Of a stretch of DNA of 64,000 nucleotides, positions 35,863 to 45,529 are shown piece after piece. The position numbers and the translations under genes were made by a program. The number at the start of each line of letters is the position of its first letter. Positions within the stretch are counted from its first letter, which is position 1. The DNA is from JACJYM01 sp965230495 (lineage in GTDB: Bacteria > Bacteroidota > Bacteroidia > Chitinophagales > Saprospiraceae): contig OZ246004.1 in assembly GCA_965230495.1 (NCBI GenBank), positions 124,001 to 188,000 on the forward strand, in the 5' to 3' direction. The notes beneath the pieces were generated by a model. It was given only the letters and a program-made list of their open reading frames with translations, did not search any database and was not told where the DNA came from.

Positions 35863-36407
35863 TTGTTTTCTATTTTCCAATTTCCAATATTTGCTTTGAA
35901 TATCTTGGCGATATTTCTTGCGTCATCTATTCCTCTATGGTGAGTTCCGTCCAACTTCAAACCTTCCTTCTTCAAAGCACCACCCATTCCAAGAGGTTTA
36001 CGCAATTTTTTGATTTCAGCATACTGGTGTTTTAGGCTAATATGATTTGTCAACCATTTTTTCTCAAGATTATGTAAATCGCAATCTTTGGCAAATTGTT
36101 TCTTATCATAAAAACCCCAACTACAAATCACAAAATCTTCTTCTAATTCAATCCATTGTTTAAACCTTTCAATCACAATGTCAAAGGTATCCGCATTGTC
36201 AATTTCAGATTGTTCTATTGTTGTAAGTTCTTTACAAAAATCAGAAAGTACAGGATTTAATTTAGGTTTGATAAACTCTGAAAACTCACTCTTTACATTA
36301 CCATTCTGGTCAATTTTCAAAGCACCAATCTCTATAATTTCATTCTGCTTGTTGATGTTTCTATCTTTCCAACACGTAGCTTCTAAGTCTAATATTATGT
36401 AGTTCAT
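35856..36407 (-). CDS. DnaQ/ERI-like 3'-5' exonuclease
   Basis: The ATG at 36407 giving MNYIILDLEATC is chosen, because the nine residues upstream of it in the same frame precede the conserved Exo I motif. The protein has 183 residues: Exo I DLEATC (Asp7, Glu9), EIIEIGALKID, Exo II near SWGFYDKKQFAKD, and Exo III HRGIDDARNIAKIF with catalytic His and Asp. All catalytic positions of a DEDDh exonuclease are present. Substrate (RNA or DNA) is unknown. It carries attC-like element B at its 3' end. Confidence 0.83.
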   Translation of the reverse strand: MNYIILDLEATCWKDRNINKQNEIIEIGALKIDQNGNVKSEFSEFIKPKLNPVLSDFCKELTTIEQSEIDNADTFDIVIERFKQWIELEEDFVICSWGFYDKKQFAKDCDLHNLEKKWLTNHISLKHQYAEIKKLRKPLGMGGALKKEGLKLDGTHHRGIDDARNIAKIFKANIGNWKIENKV

Positions 36408-36597
36408 TTTTTTCTTTAATAAAGTATAACTCATTTATATCCTTAACATTCTTGTCTCTTATTCCGCTTTTTTACTAAATATTTTTAATAGCTATCTACG
36501 GTTTAATTAGATCTATACATTATTGACAATTGTCTTTGCACACATTCGGGGTTACTCAAAAATATAAAAACTGACACAATAAAAAAGAACTAGGAAC

Positions 36598-36629
36598 AAA
36601 AAAAGAGCTTGCCAAAATTGACAAGCTCT
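36598..36629 (-). terminator. Rho-independent terminator of the 1981-residue protein gene
   Basis: On the minus strand, AGAGCTTG (36629-36622) pairs with CAAGCTCT (36611-36604) across a short loop and is followed by about seven T. It starts 22 bp after the stop codon. Confidence 0.88.
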
Positions 36630-36650
36630 GTGTTAAATAATTATGATAAA

Positions 36651-39600
36651 TTACTTAATTAGGAATATTGGAGTTGTTTGAGATATTTCATCATTAAGTA
36701 TCTGCAGATAATATACTCCGGCACTCAGATGCTTAAGGTTTAAGGTGTGGAGAGATTGATTTCCAAGTTCTCCGGATATGATCATCTCGCCGAGGTCATT
36801 AAATAATTCCCATCGGGTACCCTGAGAAATGATTACATCGCTCTCTATAGTGATCATACCATCTGTAGAAGGATTAGGATATACTAAAAACGATCCTTCC
36901 GATGATTCGACTACCTCTTCTTCCGTACTGGATGTTTTGCTATTGATAATATCTATGGATGCACGAACTATACAGTCATTGTGATCTGTAATAGTCACGT
37001 GATACTGACCATCTTCCAGCTCATCTATGGTCTGTGTGGTTTCCTCAGTACTCCATTGATATTGGTATGGGGAGGTGCCACCACTTACATTGGCAGTGGC
37101 TGCAGAAGTTTCATCCGTTTGCTCCACCCCGAAATCTATGGTCAAGGCCTCTGGACTTGTTATAGTCTCTGAAATCTGATATGTACTTCCAGAGTAGATA
37201 TCTGTGATGAGGCAGCTATAGTTTCCTGCATTCAATCCTGAAAGATTGGCTGTAGTCTCACCGTTATTCCATAAGTATGTATAGTTTCCGGTAGCACCAT
37301 TAGCAGATACATTTATTTCTCCATTACTACCGCCATGACATGATACATTGATCACTGAAGAGATAGCAGTAAGCTTGGATACAAAAGCTATCTCGGCATT
37401 CTTATAGTCAACTGTTATCTCAGATAGTTGATTGTTAGATGCAAAGACCGGCAGTGGATTGTCCCTAAATTCTATATGGGTGATTTCTCCTATCTCTCCT
37501 TTAGGTTCAAATACGAGATTGAATAGTGCGGTTCCGTCGGTCAAAGAAGTTCCATCTAAAGAACCATCTGTCCAGTTAAATGTAAGTCCATTAGTCAAAG
37601 AATTGGGTTGTCCGAAGTTGTCTTCATTCCAGGTAGGGATGGCAAAATCACTATATCCAACTAGTCTAAGTTTGTCAGTATCCCAAATAATACTTCCTTC
37701 TACTCCTGAGATATTGTTAAATCCAGAACATACTACAGGTACACTTATCAGATCATCACCTTCTGTACTATATATGGTTGATATCGTTAACGAAAGTGTG
37801 TCGAGTAATGAATTTCTGTTATGCGAACTTGTTTTATCCTTCGCTTGGCTAGGATCTGATGATAAATCAAGATCGCCTACCTTTACGCCGTAAAAATCTG
37901 CATTAGGATAATCACTCTGTAATCCCGGGAAATTTATTTCTTCAGGATAGTTTTCAGATAGGGGATCATTACTGTTGAAATTATACGCCGTAGGAATAAA
38001 TCTCCATGAGGTATTGTTAGGAAATTCATCAATAAGTCGTAATTGTATCCGCTGCATGATCACTACATCTAATGCATTGATTAATTGATCATTATTGACA
38101 TCAGCAGCGATCATTTCGTAGGGAGAACTGATTTCTGTAAGTTGCAAGATATGTCTATGGAGTTTTACGATATCTATTGCATTAAGACCATTATAAATTC
38201 CGGTGTTCTTATATGGTTTTAAGGTGTAATCATTTCCGAAAGACAGAGCTTCCATCACATAATTACCATTATTATCAGTCATCTGATCAATTGTCGTTCC
38301 GACAGCTTGTACCTGAGCATCCACTATTGGATCCAAGGATTGTGGCTTCATGACTTGCCCCTTGATACTTACATGTTGCGGAGTAGGAGTGACACACACC
38401 GATCCGGATACTAAATGCATAGGGATGGATTCAAAATCACCATTGAATGCCTCTGTATTAACGGGATTGTTGGAGAAATTAAAATTAATCCTCTCTTCAG
38501 TTGCTTCGATCAACTTAACTCGTATCTTAAAGATAGTAGTATTGTCATCTAGAGAAATACTTGACGTATTTGACCAAAAGAATCTTAAGTGATCCGGCTC
38601 GAAATAATAGTTGCTACCACTGGCAATACTTGGCGTAAATTCTTCAATACCTAATATTTCGACACTATGACTATTGTCACATGTAACTGTAAAATTACAT
38701 GAAATTACATCATTAAAGTTACTAATGGTTATAGGCACTAATACCTCATCACCTACATAGCCACATATGTCATCAGCGATATCAAAATTGCAACCGTGGC
38801 TATTGTCAATTTCAAATTGTTGACAATAGATCTTATCACCACAAATGTTGGTAGCCGTCAGGCAGACATTATAATTTCCAGAAGAATATAATACTACAGG
38901 ATTCTGTGAACTGCTAGTTGATCCTTCTATGGGAATACCACCATCAAAATCCCATAGATAGGAATCACCATTTACTGTTGTATTAGTAAAATATACACCA
39001 GCTCCCGAAATATTATAGGTGAAAGCTGCCTCCGGAAGGTTACAACTTATTTCAATATCCTTATGGCATGTTCTATAGCAATTGGTACTTTCATCCTTAT
39101 AAATGACTGTCACAGAGATGTTTCCCTGACCTATAGGTACTGGATAGTTGATTTGGTTTCCTGATCCCAAGTGATTTCCTTGAGCATCAAACCAGGATAC
39201 ATCATTAAATTGATTATCGACACTTAGGCTTAATGTATTTCCGCTAACAGTATGATTGATCATATTGCTACAGTCATAGGGATTGCATAGGTATATTTTC
39301 TTTTCACAATATTGCCATGCTCCATTTTCAAAATATCGGGCTGCTACGGTCTGCTCCTTACATGGATTTGGAACTGCATAGGCATCCGATAGATTATGAT
39401 CTGATCCTAAATGAGTTTGTGTCTCTTCTATGGTCCAACTGAAGTGTTGTGGATTTCCAGAATCATATGAAAATGTGACAAAATTGCCACTTGGATCATA
39501 TTCGAAATTTATATTCTCATGACAATTATTGGGAGGACAAATATTGATCTTTCTACAGCACGACCTCCAACATTGTGTAGTCGTATCAAAATAATACGCA

Positions 39601-42596
39601 GTTACGGTGAGATCTGTACAAGTCCAGCTATCAGGCAATATAAATTCTCCATTTGGAATCACTTGATTTGTTTCATCAAATTTCCAAACAATATTAGTAG
39701 CGTTGGCAATATCCAGATCAAAGACGAATTTGTTTTCCTCATCATGATAACTATAAAGGATGTTCGTTTCGCAGTTGGTGGGAGGGCAGATGGTTACTTT
39801 TTTACAACATACTCTCCAGCACTGTGAGTTGATGTCAAAATAGTATACGGATACTGTTCTGTCTTTACATACCCATCCTGCAGGTATCACAAACTGACCA
39901 TTAGGTAGAGGAGTATTTGTCTCTTCGAATTTCCAGTACAGGTTAGTTGCTCCCGGTATTTCAAGTGTAAATTGATACGAATTATTACTTGCTATATATT
40001 GGTAATCAATGGCTGTTTCACAGTTAATGGGAGGGCAGATGGTTACTTTTCTGCAACATACTCTCCAGCATTGTGTGGTAGCATCAAAATAGTAAACAGA
40101 TACTGTCAGGTCTTGACATTGCCAATCATCGGGTATCACAAACTGACCATTGGGTAGAGGAGTATTTGTCTCTTCAAATTTCCAGTACAGGTTAGTTGCT
40201 CCCGGTATATCAAGTGTAAATTGATACGAATTATTACTGGCAATATATTGGTAATCAATGGCCGTTTCACAGTTGATGGGAGGGCAGATGGTTACTTTTC
40301 TGCAACATACTCTCCAGCATTGTGTGGTAGTATCAAAATAATAAACTGATACTGTCAGGTCTTGACATTGCCAATCATCAGGTATCACAAACTGACCATT
40401 AGGTAAGTGCGTGTTGGTTTCATCAAACTTCCAATAGAGATTAGTTGCTCCTGGAATGTCCAATGTAAATTGATATGAATTGTTACTGGCAATATATTGG
40501 TAATCAATGGCTGTTTCACAGTTGATAGGAGGGCAGATGGTTACTTTCTTGCAGCATACTCTCCAACATTGCGAGTTGGTATCAAAATAATAAACGGATA
40601 CTGTTAGATCTTGACATTGCCAACCAGCCGGAATTATAAATTGACCATTAGGTAAGTGCGAGTTGGTTTCGTCAAATTTCCAATAAAGGTTAGTTGCACC
40701 CGGTATATCAAGTGTGAATTGATATGAATTGTTACTTGCAATATATTCATAGTTAATTGCAGTTTCGCAAGAGATAGGCGGACAAATAGTTACTACCTTA
40801 CTACATACTCTCCAACATTGAGAAGAAGGATCGAAGTAAGTCACCGAAACAGTTAAATCTTGACAGACCCAACCCGACGGGATTACAAATTCTCCGTTTG
40901 GAAGAGTTTGATCAATTTCTTCTAGGTTCCAAATTAGGTTAGTAGCGGCAGAATTATCTAGTGTGAAAACAAATTTGTTATCATCAGCTTCGTAATCATA
41001 ACCAATATTGGACTGACAATTTTGTGGTGGACAAATGTTGAATGTTTTACAACATATTCTCCAACATTTGGATACCAGGTCATAGTAGTATATTGTAGCC
41101 GTTCGATCTGTACAAGTCCAATTTGGTGGTAGAGTGTATTGTCCATTAGGAAGTACTTCATTGGTTTCATCAAACTTCCAGAGAATATTGCTGGCGTAAG
41201 GATAGCTAAAATGGAAGGTGTATTGATTTTGTATGGGATCAAATGAGGATGATATGTAATCCTGACAACTGGTAGGAGCACAAAATGAAATACGTCTGCA
41301 ACATAGTACCCAACAATCCGTGGCTGTGTCAAAATATCTTACGGTGATCAACAGGTTTCTACAACTGGCCGGGATGTGATTAGGATCTATTTCTACACCA
41401 TCCGTATCGTTGTTCCAAACCAAATTGGTAACCGTCGACATATCGGTATTTAAAGAGAGTTCGAAATGACCATCTACATATTCGTAGTTGATTAAATCCT
41501 CACATGTTGTAGGAAGATCAATGCAAGCTGTTTTACAACATGATTCTAGTTGTCCCGTGTTCAAATTGATAAACTCAGAACAAACTTCATATGTGCCCGC
41601 ACTAGGAAATATAAAATTGACATTGTAATGGTTTGATAACAGCATTCCATTTACACGCCAACCAACAAATTGAGTGTTACTACCACCATTAAACTTATAG
41701 TTGAATTTTAGGTTGGAACCATCACCTGAGTAGGAACTTGAAATCAAATTATTGCAATTCAATCCATCGTTGATAGTGGTACAGCTTAGAGAAATATTAA
41801 AAGGAGAAGAAGCCCCCTGATACCCATCTAAAATAATATAATAGGTACCTGGATTTAAGGTTTTTGTGATGGATTCAGGATTGTTACCAGCAGCTCCACT
41901 TGCCGCCACACAATTTTTTCTGTCACAGGAGTTGAGTAAGAACATATCTAAATCACCTGTCAATCCAGTGGCAGTAATTGTGATATCACTGGTTATGTCA
42001 ATAGCAAATTTGTAAACTTTTTCCATTCCCGAGTAATTGCAATAAGCATTACAATATGGGCCGTCATTAATATCGGTACCCGTATTGGTATGACTGCTAA
42101 TTGTTTGTCCACATGAGATAGATTCTGAATTCAGACAATCGGGTTGTGCAGGAATATCTATACAGTCCAGATATAGCTTGTATTCTGAAGAAGCTCCGCC
42201 CCAACCATCGACTACTATATAATATGATCCTGAATCAATAGCAGCACTTATAAATTCATAACCTATGGCTCCAGGGTTGTGGCTACTGGATATACAATCT
42301 CCCGGCGAACAGGATCGGAATAAAAATAAGTCTAGATCTGAGGTCAAGTTAGTAAGGCCTATACGTACTGTGGTGTCATTGTATATATGGAAACGATATA
42401 CTTTTTCCTTTCCAAAGTAATTTTTATCATCGCTATCGCAATACGGGCCTTTGTAGGTGTTAAAGCAATCTGTGGAGTTGTTTCCTTCGATGATGTTGCC
42501 ACAGCTAATTTCTTTAGCATTTTGACAGTCGAATTGAGAATAGGAATAAAAACAAAAGAACGAAAGAATTAAGGTGTAAAATGTCTTTCTCATCAT
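36651..42596 (-). CDS. Giant T9SS surface protein with PPC, Cys/Trp repeats, PKD, cohesin-like, dockerin-like and SprB domains
   Basis: This 1981-residue protein has a signal peptide (TFYTLILSFFCFYSYS), then two PPC-like domains (~20-275; YYIVVDGWGGASSEYKL). Ten repeats of about 83 residues follow (~361-1180), with a constant CWRVCC and ICPP core. After these come a PKD domain (YLWDFDGG), a cohesin-like domain (GYVGDEVLVPITI), and a carboxypeptidase-regulatory plus dockerin-like segment (ADVNNDQLINALDVVIMQR). A second cohesin-like domain, SprB-type repeats (VNVSCHGGSNGEINVSANGA) and a T9SS type A sorting domain complete it. It is probably a cell-surface adhesin or structural protein. No catalytic domain seen. 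Confidence 0.88.
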   Translation of the reverse strand: MMRKTFYTLILSFFCFYSYSQFDCQNAKEISCGNIIEGNNSTDCFNTYKGPYCDSDDKNYFGKEKVYRFHIYNDTTVRIGLTNLTSDLDLFLFRSCSPGDCISSSHNPGAIGYEFISAAIDSGSYYIVVDGWGGASSEYKLYLDCIDIPAQPDCLNSESISCGQTISSHTNTGTDINDGPYCNAYCNYSGMEKVYKFAIDITSDITITATGLTGDLDMFLLNSCDRKNCVAASGAAGNNPESITKTLNPGTYYIILDGYQGASSPFNISLSCTTINDGLNCNNLISSSYSGDGSNLKFNYKFNGGSNTQFVGWRVNGMLLSNHYNVNFIFPSAGTYEVCSEFINLNTGQLESCCKTACIDLPTTCEDLINYEYVDGHFELSLNTDMSTVTNLVWNNDTDGVEIDPNHIPASCRNLLITVRYFDTATDCWVLCCRRISFCAPTSCQDYISSSFDPIQNQYTFHFSYPYASNILWKFDETNEVLPNGQYTLPPNWTCTDRTATIYYYDLVSKCWRICCKTFNICPPQNCQSNIGYDYEADDNKFVFTLDNSAATNLIWNLEEIDQTLPNGEFVIPSGWVCQDLTVSVTYFDPSSQCWRVCSKVVTICPPISCETAINYEYIASNNSYQFTLDIPGATNLYWKFDETNSHLPNGQFIIPAGWQCQDLTVSVYYFDTNSQCWRVCCKKVTICPPINCETAIDYQYIASNNSYQFTLDIPGATNLYWKFDETNTHLPNGQFVIPDDWQCQDLTVSVYYFDTTTQCWRVCCRKVTICPPINCETAIDYQYIASNNSYQFTLDIPGATNLYWKFEETNTPLPNGQFVIPDDWQCQDLTVSVYYFDATTQCWRVCCRKVTICPPINCETAIDYQYIASNNSYQFTLEIPGATNLYWKFEETNTPLPNGQFVIPAGWVCKDRTVSVYYFDINSQCWRVCCKKVTICPPTNCETNILYSYHDEENKFVFDLDIANATNIVWKFDETNQVIPNGEFILPDSWTCTDLTVTAYYFDTTTQCWRSCCRKINICPPNNCHENINFEYDPSGNFVTFSYDSGNPQHFSWTIEETQTHLGSDHNLSDAYAVPNPCKEQTVAARYFENGAWQYCEKKIYLCNPYDCSNMINHTVSGNTLSLSVDNQFNDVSWFDAQGNHLGSGNQINYPVPIGQGNISVTVIYKDESTNCYRTCHKDIEISCNLPEAAFTYNISGAGVYFTNTTVNGDSYLWDFDGGIPIEGSTSSSQNPVVLYSSGNYNVCLTATNICGDKIYCQQFEIDNSHGCNFDIADDICGYVGDEVLVPITISNFNDVISCNFTVTCDNSHSVEILGIEEFTPSIASGSNYYFEPDHLRFFWSNTSSISLDDNTTIFKIRVKLIEATEERINFNFSNNPVNTEAFNGDFESIPMHLVSGSVCVTPTPQHVSIKGQVMKPQSLDPIVDAQVQAVGTTIDQMTDNNGNYVMEALSFGNDYTLKPYKNTGIYNGLNAIDIVKLHRHILQLTEISSPYEMIAADVNNDQLINALDVVIMQRIQLRLIDEFPNNTSWRFIPTAYNFNSNDPLSENYPEEINFPGLQSDYPNADFYGVKVGDLDLSSDPSQAKDKTSSHNRNSLLDTLSLTISTIYSTEGDDLISVPVVCSGFNNISGVEGSIIWDTDKLRLVGYSDFAIPTWNEDNFGQPNSLTNGLTFNWTDGSLDGTSLTDGTALFNLVFEPKGEIGEITHIEFRDNPLPVFASNNQLSEITVDYKNAEIAFVSKLTAISSVINVSCHGGSNGEINVSANGATGNYTYLWNNGETTANLSGLNAGNYSCLITDIYSGSTYQISETITSPEALTIDFGVEQTDETSAATANVSGGTSPYQYQWSTEETTQTIDELEDGQYHVTITDHNDCIVRASIDIINSKTSSTEEEVVESSEGSFLVYPNPSTDGMITIESDVIISQGTRWELFNDLGEMIISGELGNQSLHTLNLKHLSAGVYYLQILNDEISQTTPIFLIK
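39050..41513 (-). repeat. Ten tandem Cys/Trp-rich repeats, period 249 bp in the core
   Basis: Units begin with a Cys (CETAIDYQY) and end CWRVCC ... TICPP. Similar boundaries recur exactly 249 bp apart (around 40020, 40269 and 40518). The four central units are nearly identical, while the outer ones diverge steadily on both sides. Each unit keeps several Cys and one or more invariant Trp, suggesting a disulfide-stabilised beta domain. Confidence 0.85.
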
Positions 42597-42759
42597 TAGA
42601 GTTTTTCGTTAAAAAAATTGTTCTTTGGTCTTTTAGAGGCAACAAGGCTTTTGACGTCATCACGACATATTTGATACAGAGCGTATTTTTTTTAACAGAA
42701 TATTAACGAGTGTTTCTTGAACCTAACGAATTCGCCTAAAGAGTAGGGAGATAGTTATC

Positions 42760-43743
42760 TTAGCTCCATGCCAAGAACTTAGGAGGTATACTGATGAGCT
42801 TAGGTTTATTATTATTTAATTGTTTTCCGTTTAAAACGACTTCATACTTAAGAAGGTAGTCAAGGGCCATTTTATTGGCATTGAAATTGTCCAATGCATA
42901 TTGGTGACAACGTAAAGGTGAATAGTTATTATTTTCTATTGCATTGACCAATTCATTGGAGTCAGCAGATAAAAAACCGACTTCATCATGAATTAATTCT
43001 GGTAGGGAACCGTAAGGAGTCCCAAATACAGGGCATCCATAGAAGAGGCTCTCGGTAATAGCCAGACCGAATGGTTCATGCCATTTGACAGGGAAAATAA
43101 GTCCCTTGGAGCCACTGAGTAAGCTAAATTTTTTGTGACCTCCTACCATTCCAAAAAAAGTAGCTCGAGGGGTAAAGGTTAATCTTATACCCATATTAAG
43201 ATTAAATCTTTTTCCTCCTAGCACATATAGCTTTTCTTTCTTGGCTTTTTTAACAACGTCGATGGCACCTTTGACATTTTTTACTCTCCATGCAGCATTA
43301 CCCAAAAAATGAAAATACTTCCGGGGGCAGTGAATATCTGGTTTTGAATAGTCATTCCAGTCCAGACCATTATACACAAAGCAATCAGAACCATATCGGC
43401 TGGCGTGGTTTTTAGATAAGAAAACGGTATTGGTGTCGAATGGAGTTTGTTCATTTCTATTTTCATGAAAAGTGATTATGTATGGCTTTGAGATATTGGG
43501 TTTTTTATGACTCGTATAGTGAAAATGTACAATATCTACGTCATTAGGTATTTGTTGATCCAGAGTTTTGTTGGTATCCCAGTATATGATATCGGCAAAC
43601 TCACATTGGGAACCGGGATTAACCAGAAAGCTTACCTTATGTCCTATTCTTGTGAGCTCTTTCCCCAGATACCATATTACTCTTTCTATGCCACCATATT
43701 TGTGAACAGGTATTAAAGTCTTATGGGCAATTAAAATATGCAT
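42760..43743 (-). CDS. GT4-type glycosyltransferase
   Basis: The frame allows a start at 43773, but the ATG at 43743 giving MHILIAHKTLIPVHKYGG is preferred because it starts the Rossmann strand directly. The ~327-residue GT-B protein has HKYGGIERVIWYLGKEL at the N terminus and the retaining GT4 signature HEPFGLAITESLFYGCPVF (E-x7-E), followed by GSLPELI. It would transfer a sugar from an activated donor in the cytoplasm. It is divergent from the DtxR-type regulator, and no polysaccharide cluster surrounds it. Confidence 0.85.
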   Translation of the reverse strand: MHILIAHKTLIPVHKYGGIERVIWYLGKELTRIGHKVSFLVNPGSQCEFADIIYWDTNKTLDQQIPNDVDIVHFHYTSHKKPNISKPYIITFHENRNEQTPFDTNTVFLSKNHASRYGSDCFVYNGLDWNDYSKPDIHCPRKYFHFLGNAAWRVKNVKGAIDVVKKAKKEKLYVLGGKRFNLNMGIRLTFTPRATFFGMVGGHKKFSLLSGSKGLIFPVKWHEPFGLAITESLFYGCPVFGTPYGSLPELIHDEVGFLSADSNELVNAIENNNYSPLRCHQYALDNFNANKMALDYLLKYEVVLNGKQLNNNKPKLISIPPKFLAWS

Positions 43744-43787
43744 GCAATAATTATATACGATCTTGAATTTCAAAGATATTAATTAGT

Positions 43788-43806
43788 AAAAGACCAGTGG
43801 TCTTTT
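43788..43806. promoter_or_regulatory. Palindrome in the divergent glycosyltransferase/regulator region
   Basis: The arms AAAAGACCA and TGGTCTTTT surround a central G. It could be an operator. On the plus strand it is followed by T's and could also act as a terminator-like attenuator ahead of the metal operon. It is unrelated in sequence to the box at 43820. Confidence 0.4.
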
Positions 43807-43819
43807 TTAATGATTTTAC

Positions 43820-43839
43820 AATTTAGACTTGTCTAAATT
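43820..43839. promoter_or_regulatory. DtxR/MntR-type operator
   Basis: A perfect 20-bp palindrome with core TTTAGACTTGTCTAAA, very close in form to known MntR/DtxR boxes. It ends 28 bp before the start of the DtxR-family gene and overlaps its likely promoter (TATATTTA just downstream). A further half site GTCTAAAA lies at 43853-43860. Metal-dependent autorepression is the natural reading. Confidence 0.68.
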
Positions 43840-43867
43840 ATTATATTTACACGTCTAAAAAATAACG

Positions 43868-44533
43868 ATGAGTAGAATATCCTCTACAGAAGAAAATTAT
43901 TTAAAAGCGATATATAAGATAGCTGAGAAAGAAAAAAAGTCGGCATCTACTTCTTCTATTTCTAAAATGTTAACTACCACCGCTGCAAGTGTAACCGATA
44001 TGTTGGGTAAGCTATCAACAAAGGGTTGGATTAATTACGAAAAATACAAGGGAGTTACATTAACCAGTGAAGGGGCTAAAATTGCAACGAACCTAATTAG
44101 AAAACATAGACTTTGGGAAGTTTTTTTAGTCGATAAATTGCGTTTTTCGTGGCATCAGGTTCATGATATTGCAGAAGAATTGGAACACATTCATTCAAAG
44201 GAGTTAATCGCAAGACTCGATGCTTTTTTGGACTATCCCAAATTTGACCCTCATGGTGATCCGATTCCTAATGCAGATGGAAAATTTACACTAAGGACTA
44301 TGTTGCCTTTGTCTGAAATAGGAATTGGAAAAGAGGTAAAACTGCTGGGAGTTAAAGAAACAAGTACTGAGTTTTTGAAACATTTGAATTTGCTAAAAAT
44401 AAAATTGGGCACAAGAATTAAGATTATTGAAAAAATTGAATTTGATGGCACTTTACTCGCTTTGATTGATGATAAGTCCGAAGTAATGCTTAGTAATAAG
44501 GTGTCTCAATTTTTAATGGTAAAAGCGATATAA
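43868..44533 (+). CDS. DtxR/MntR-family metal-dependent regulator
   Basis: This 221-residue protein has an N-terminal winged helix (1-65; SVTDMLGKLSTKGWINYEKYKGVTLT). The metal-binding and dimerisation domain has His80, Glu84, His96/His99, Glu103/Glu106 and His107 (HRLWEVFL, then VHDIAEELEHIHS). It also has the family motif DPHGDPIP and a C-terminal FeoA/SH3-like domain (~150-221). It represses metal uptake genes when Mn or Fe is sufficient. It is first gene of an operon with a metal-binding protein whose ATG overlaps its stop. Confidence 0.92.
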   Translation: MSRISSTEENYLKAIYKIAEKEKKSASTSSISKMLTTTAASVTDMLGKLSTKGWINYEKYKGVTLTSEGAKIATNLIRKHRLWEVFLVDKLRFSWHQVHDIAEELEHIHSKELIARLDAFLDYPKFDPHGDPIPNADGKFTLRTMLPLSEIGIGKEVKLLGVKETSTEFLKHLNLLKIKLGTRIKIIEKIEFDGTLLALIDDKSEVMLSNKVSQFLMVKAI

Positions 44534-45519
44534 TGAGACGAGTTTTGAAGGTGGTGATATTCGTTATGTGTGCTTTTATGCTGAAAGGAGAGAAACCAGT
44601 AGTTGTGGCCACTGCTTCAATTTTTAAGGATATGGCGGTTAGATTGGCCGGTGATCTGGTGAAAGCTGAATCATTAGTACCCATTGGAGGAGATCCCCAC
44701 TTATATGAAGCGACTCCAAGCGATGCATTATTGGTTGGGAAGGCAGATCTAATATTGGTCAATGGCTTGACGTTTGAAGGATGGATTGATGAATTAATAG
44801 AAAATAGTGGCACCAAAGCAGAAGTTGTGCTTATTACAAAAGGAATCATACCGATAAAGAGTTCTAAATATTATGGGTCCGCAGATCCTCATGCGTGGAT
44901 GGATGGACAAAATGGACTTGTCTATATAGAGAACATAAAGGATGCATTGATATCCCTTCTTCCAGGTGCGAAAGAGCAAATTCTTAATAATTATCGGGAA
45001 TATAGAAATGAACTTATTGACCTTAACGATTACATAGCCGAAAAGATTAGAAAATTACCTCAGGATAAACGTATTCTCATAACTACACATGATGCCTTTA
45101 CTTATTATGGAAGAAGATATGGATTACAACTTGAAGCAATGATGGGTATTTCGACGGAGTCGGATTCCAAGACTGATGATATTATTAGAGTTTCTGAAAT
45201 TATAAAAAGAAATAAAATACCTGCCGTATTTGTTGAGAGTACGATAAACCCTAAGTTATTACAGCAGATAGCATTTGACAACGGAGCTGAGATAGGGGGT
45301 GAACTTTTTGCTGATAGCCTTGGAGACTCGGATAGCGAAGCTCCAACTTATCTTAAAATGCTACGACATAATACGGATGTAATCTATAATGCCTTGTCAG
45401 GGGTGAAAATATATGAAACTAAGATTGATGCAGATCTCAATTTTGGTTTTACTCCATATTTGGCATTTGGATTCGTTATGATTTTAATATTGATTTTTTT
45501 GGCTTATAGATTGAGTTAA
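44533..45519 (+). CDS. Metal ABC transporter substrate-binding protein (TroA/ZnuA family), C-terminally anchored
   Basis: This 328-residue protein has an N-terminal signal peptide. Metal ligands visible are GGDPHLYEAT (His56), ADPHAWMD (His120), THDAF (His186) and ADSLGD (Asp261), the His/His/His/Asp set of TroA-like Zn/Mn binders rather than the Glu-containing Mn-only set. A hydrophobic segment close to the C terminus (FGFVMILILIFLAYRL) would tether it to the membrane, unusual for the family. The start overlaps the regulator stop (TAATG), implying translational coupling. Confidence 0.9.
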   Translation: MRRVLKVVIFVMCAFMLKGEKPVVVATASIFKDMAVRLAGDLVKAESLVPIGGDPHLYEATPSDALLVGKADLILVNGLTFEGWIDELIENSGTKAEVVLITKGIIPIKSSKYYGSADPHAWMDGQNGLVYIENIKDALISLLPGAKEQILNNYREYRNELIDLNDYIAEKIRKLPQDKRILITTHDAFTYYGRRYGLQLEAMMGISTESDSKTDDIIRVSEIIKRNKIPAVFVESTINPKLLQQIAFDNGAEIGGELFADSLGDSDSEAPTYLKMLRHNTDVIYNALSGVKIYETKIDADLNFGFTPYLAFGFVMILILIFLAYRLS

Positions 45520-45529
45520 ATAAAATTAT

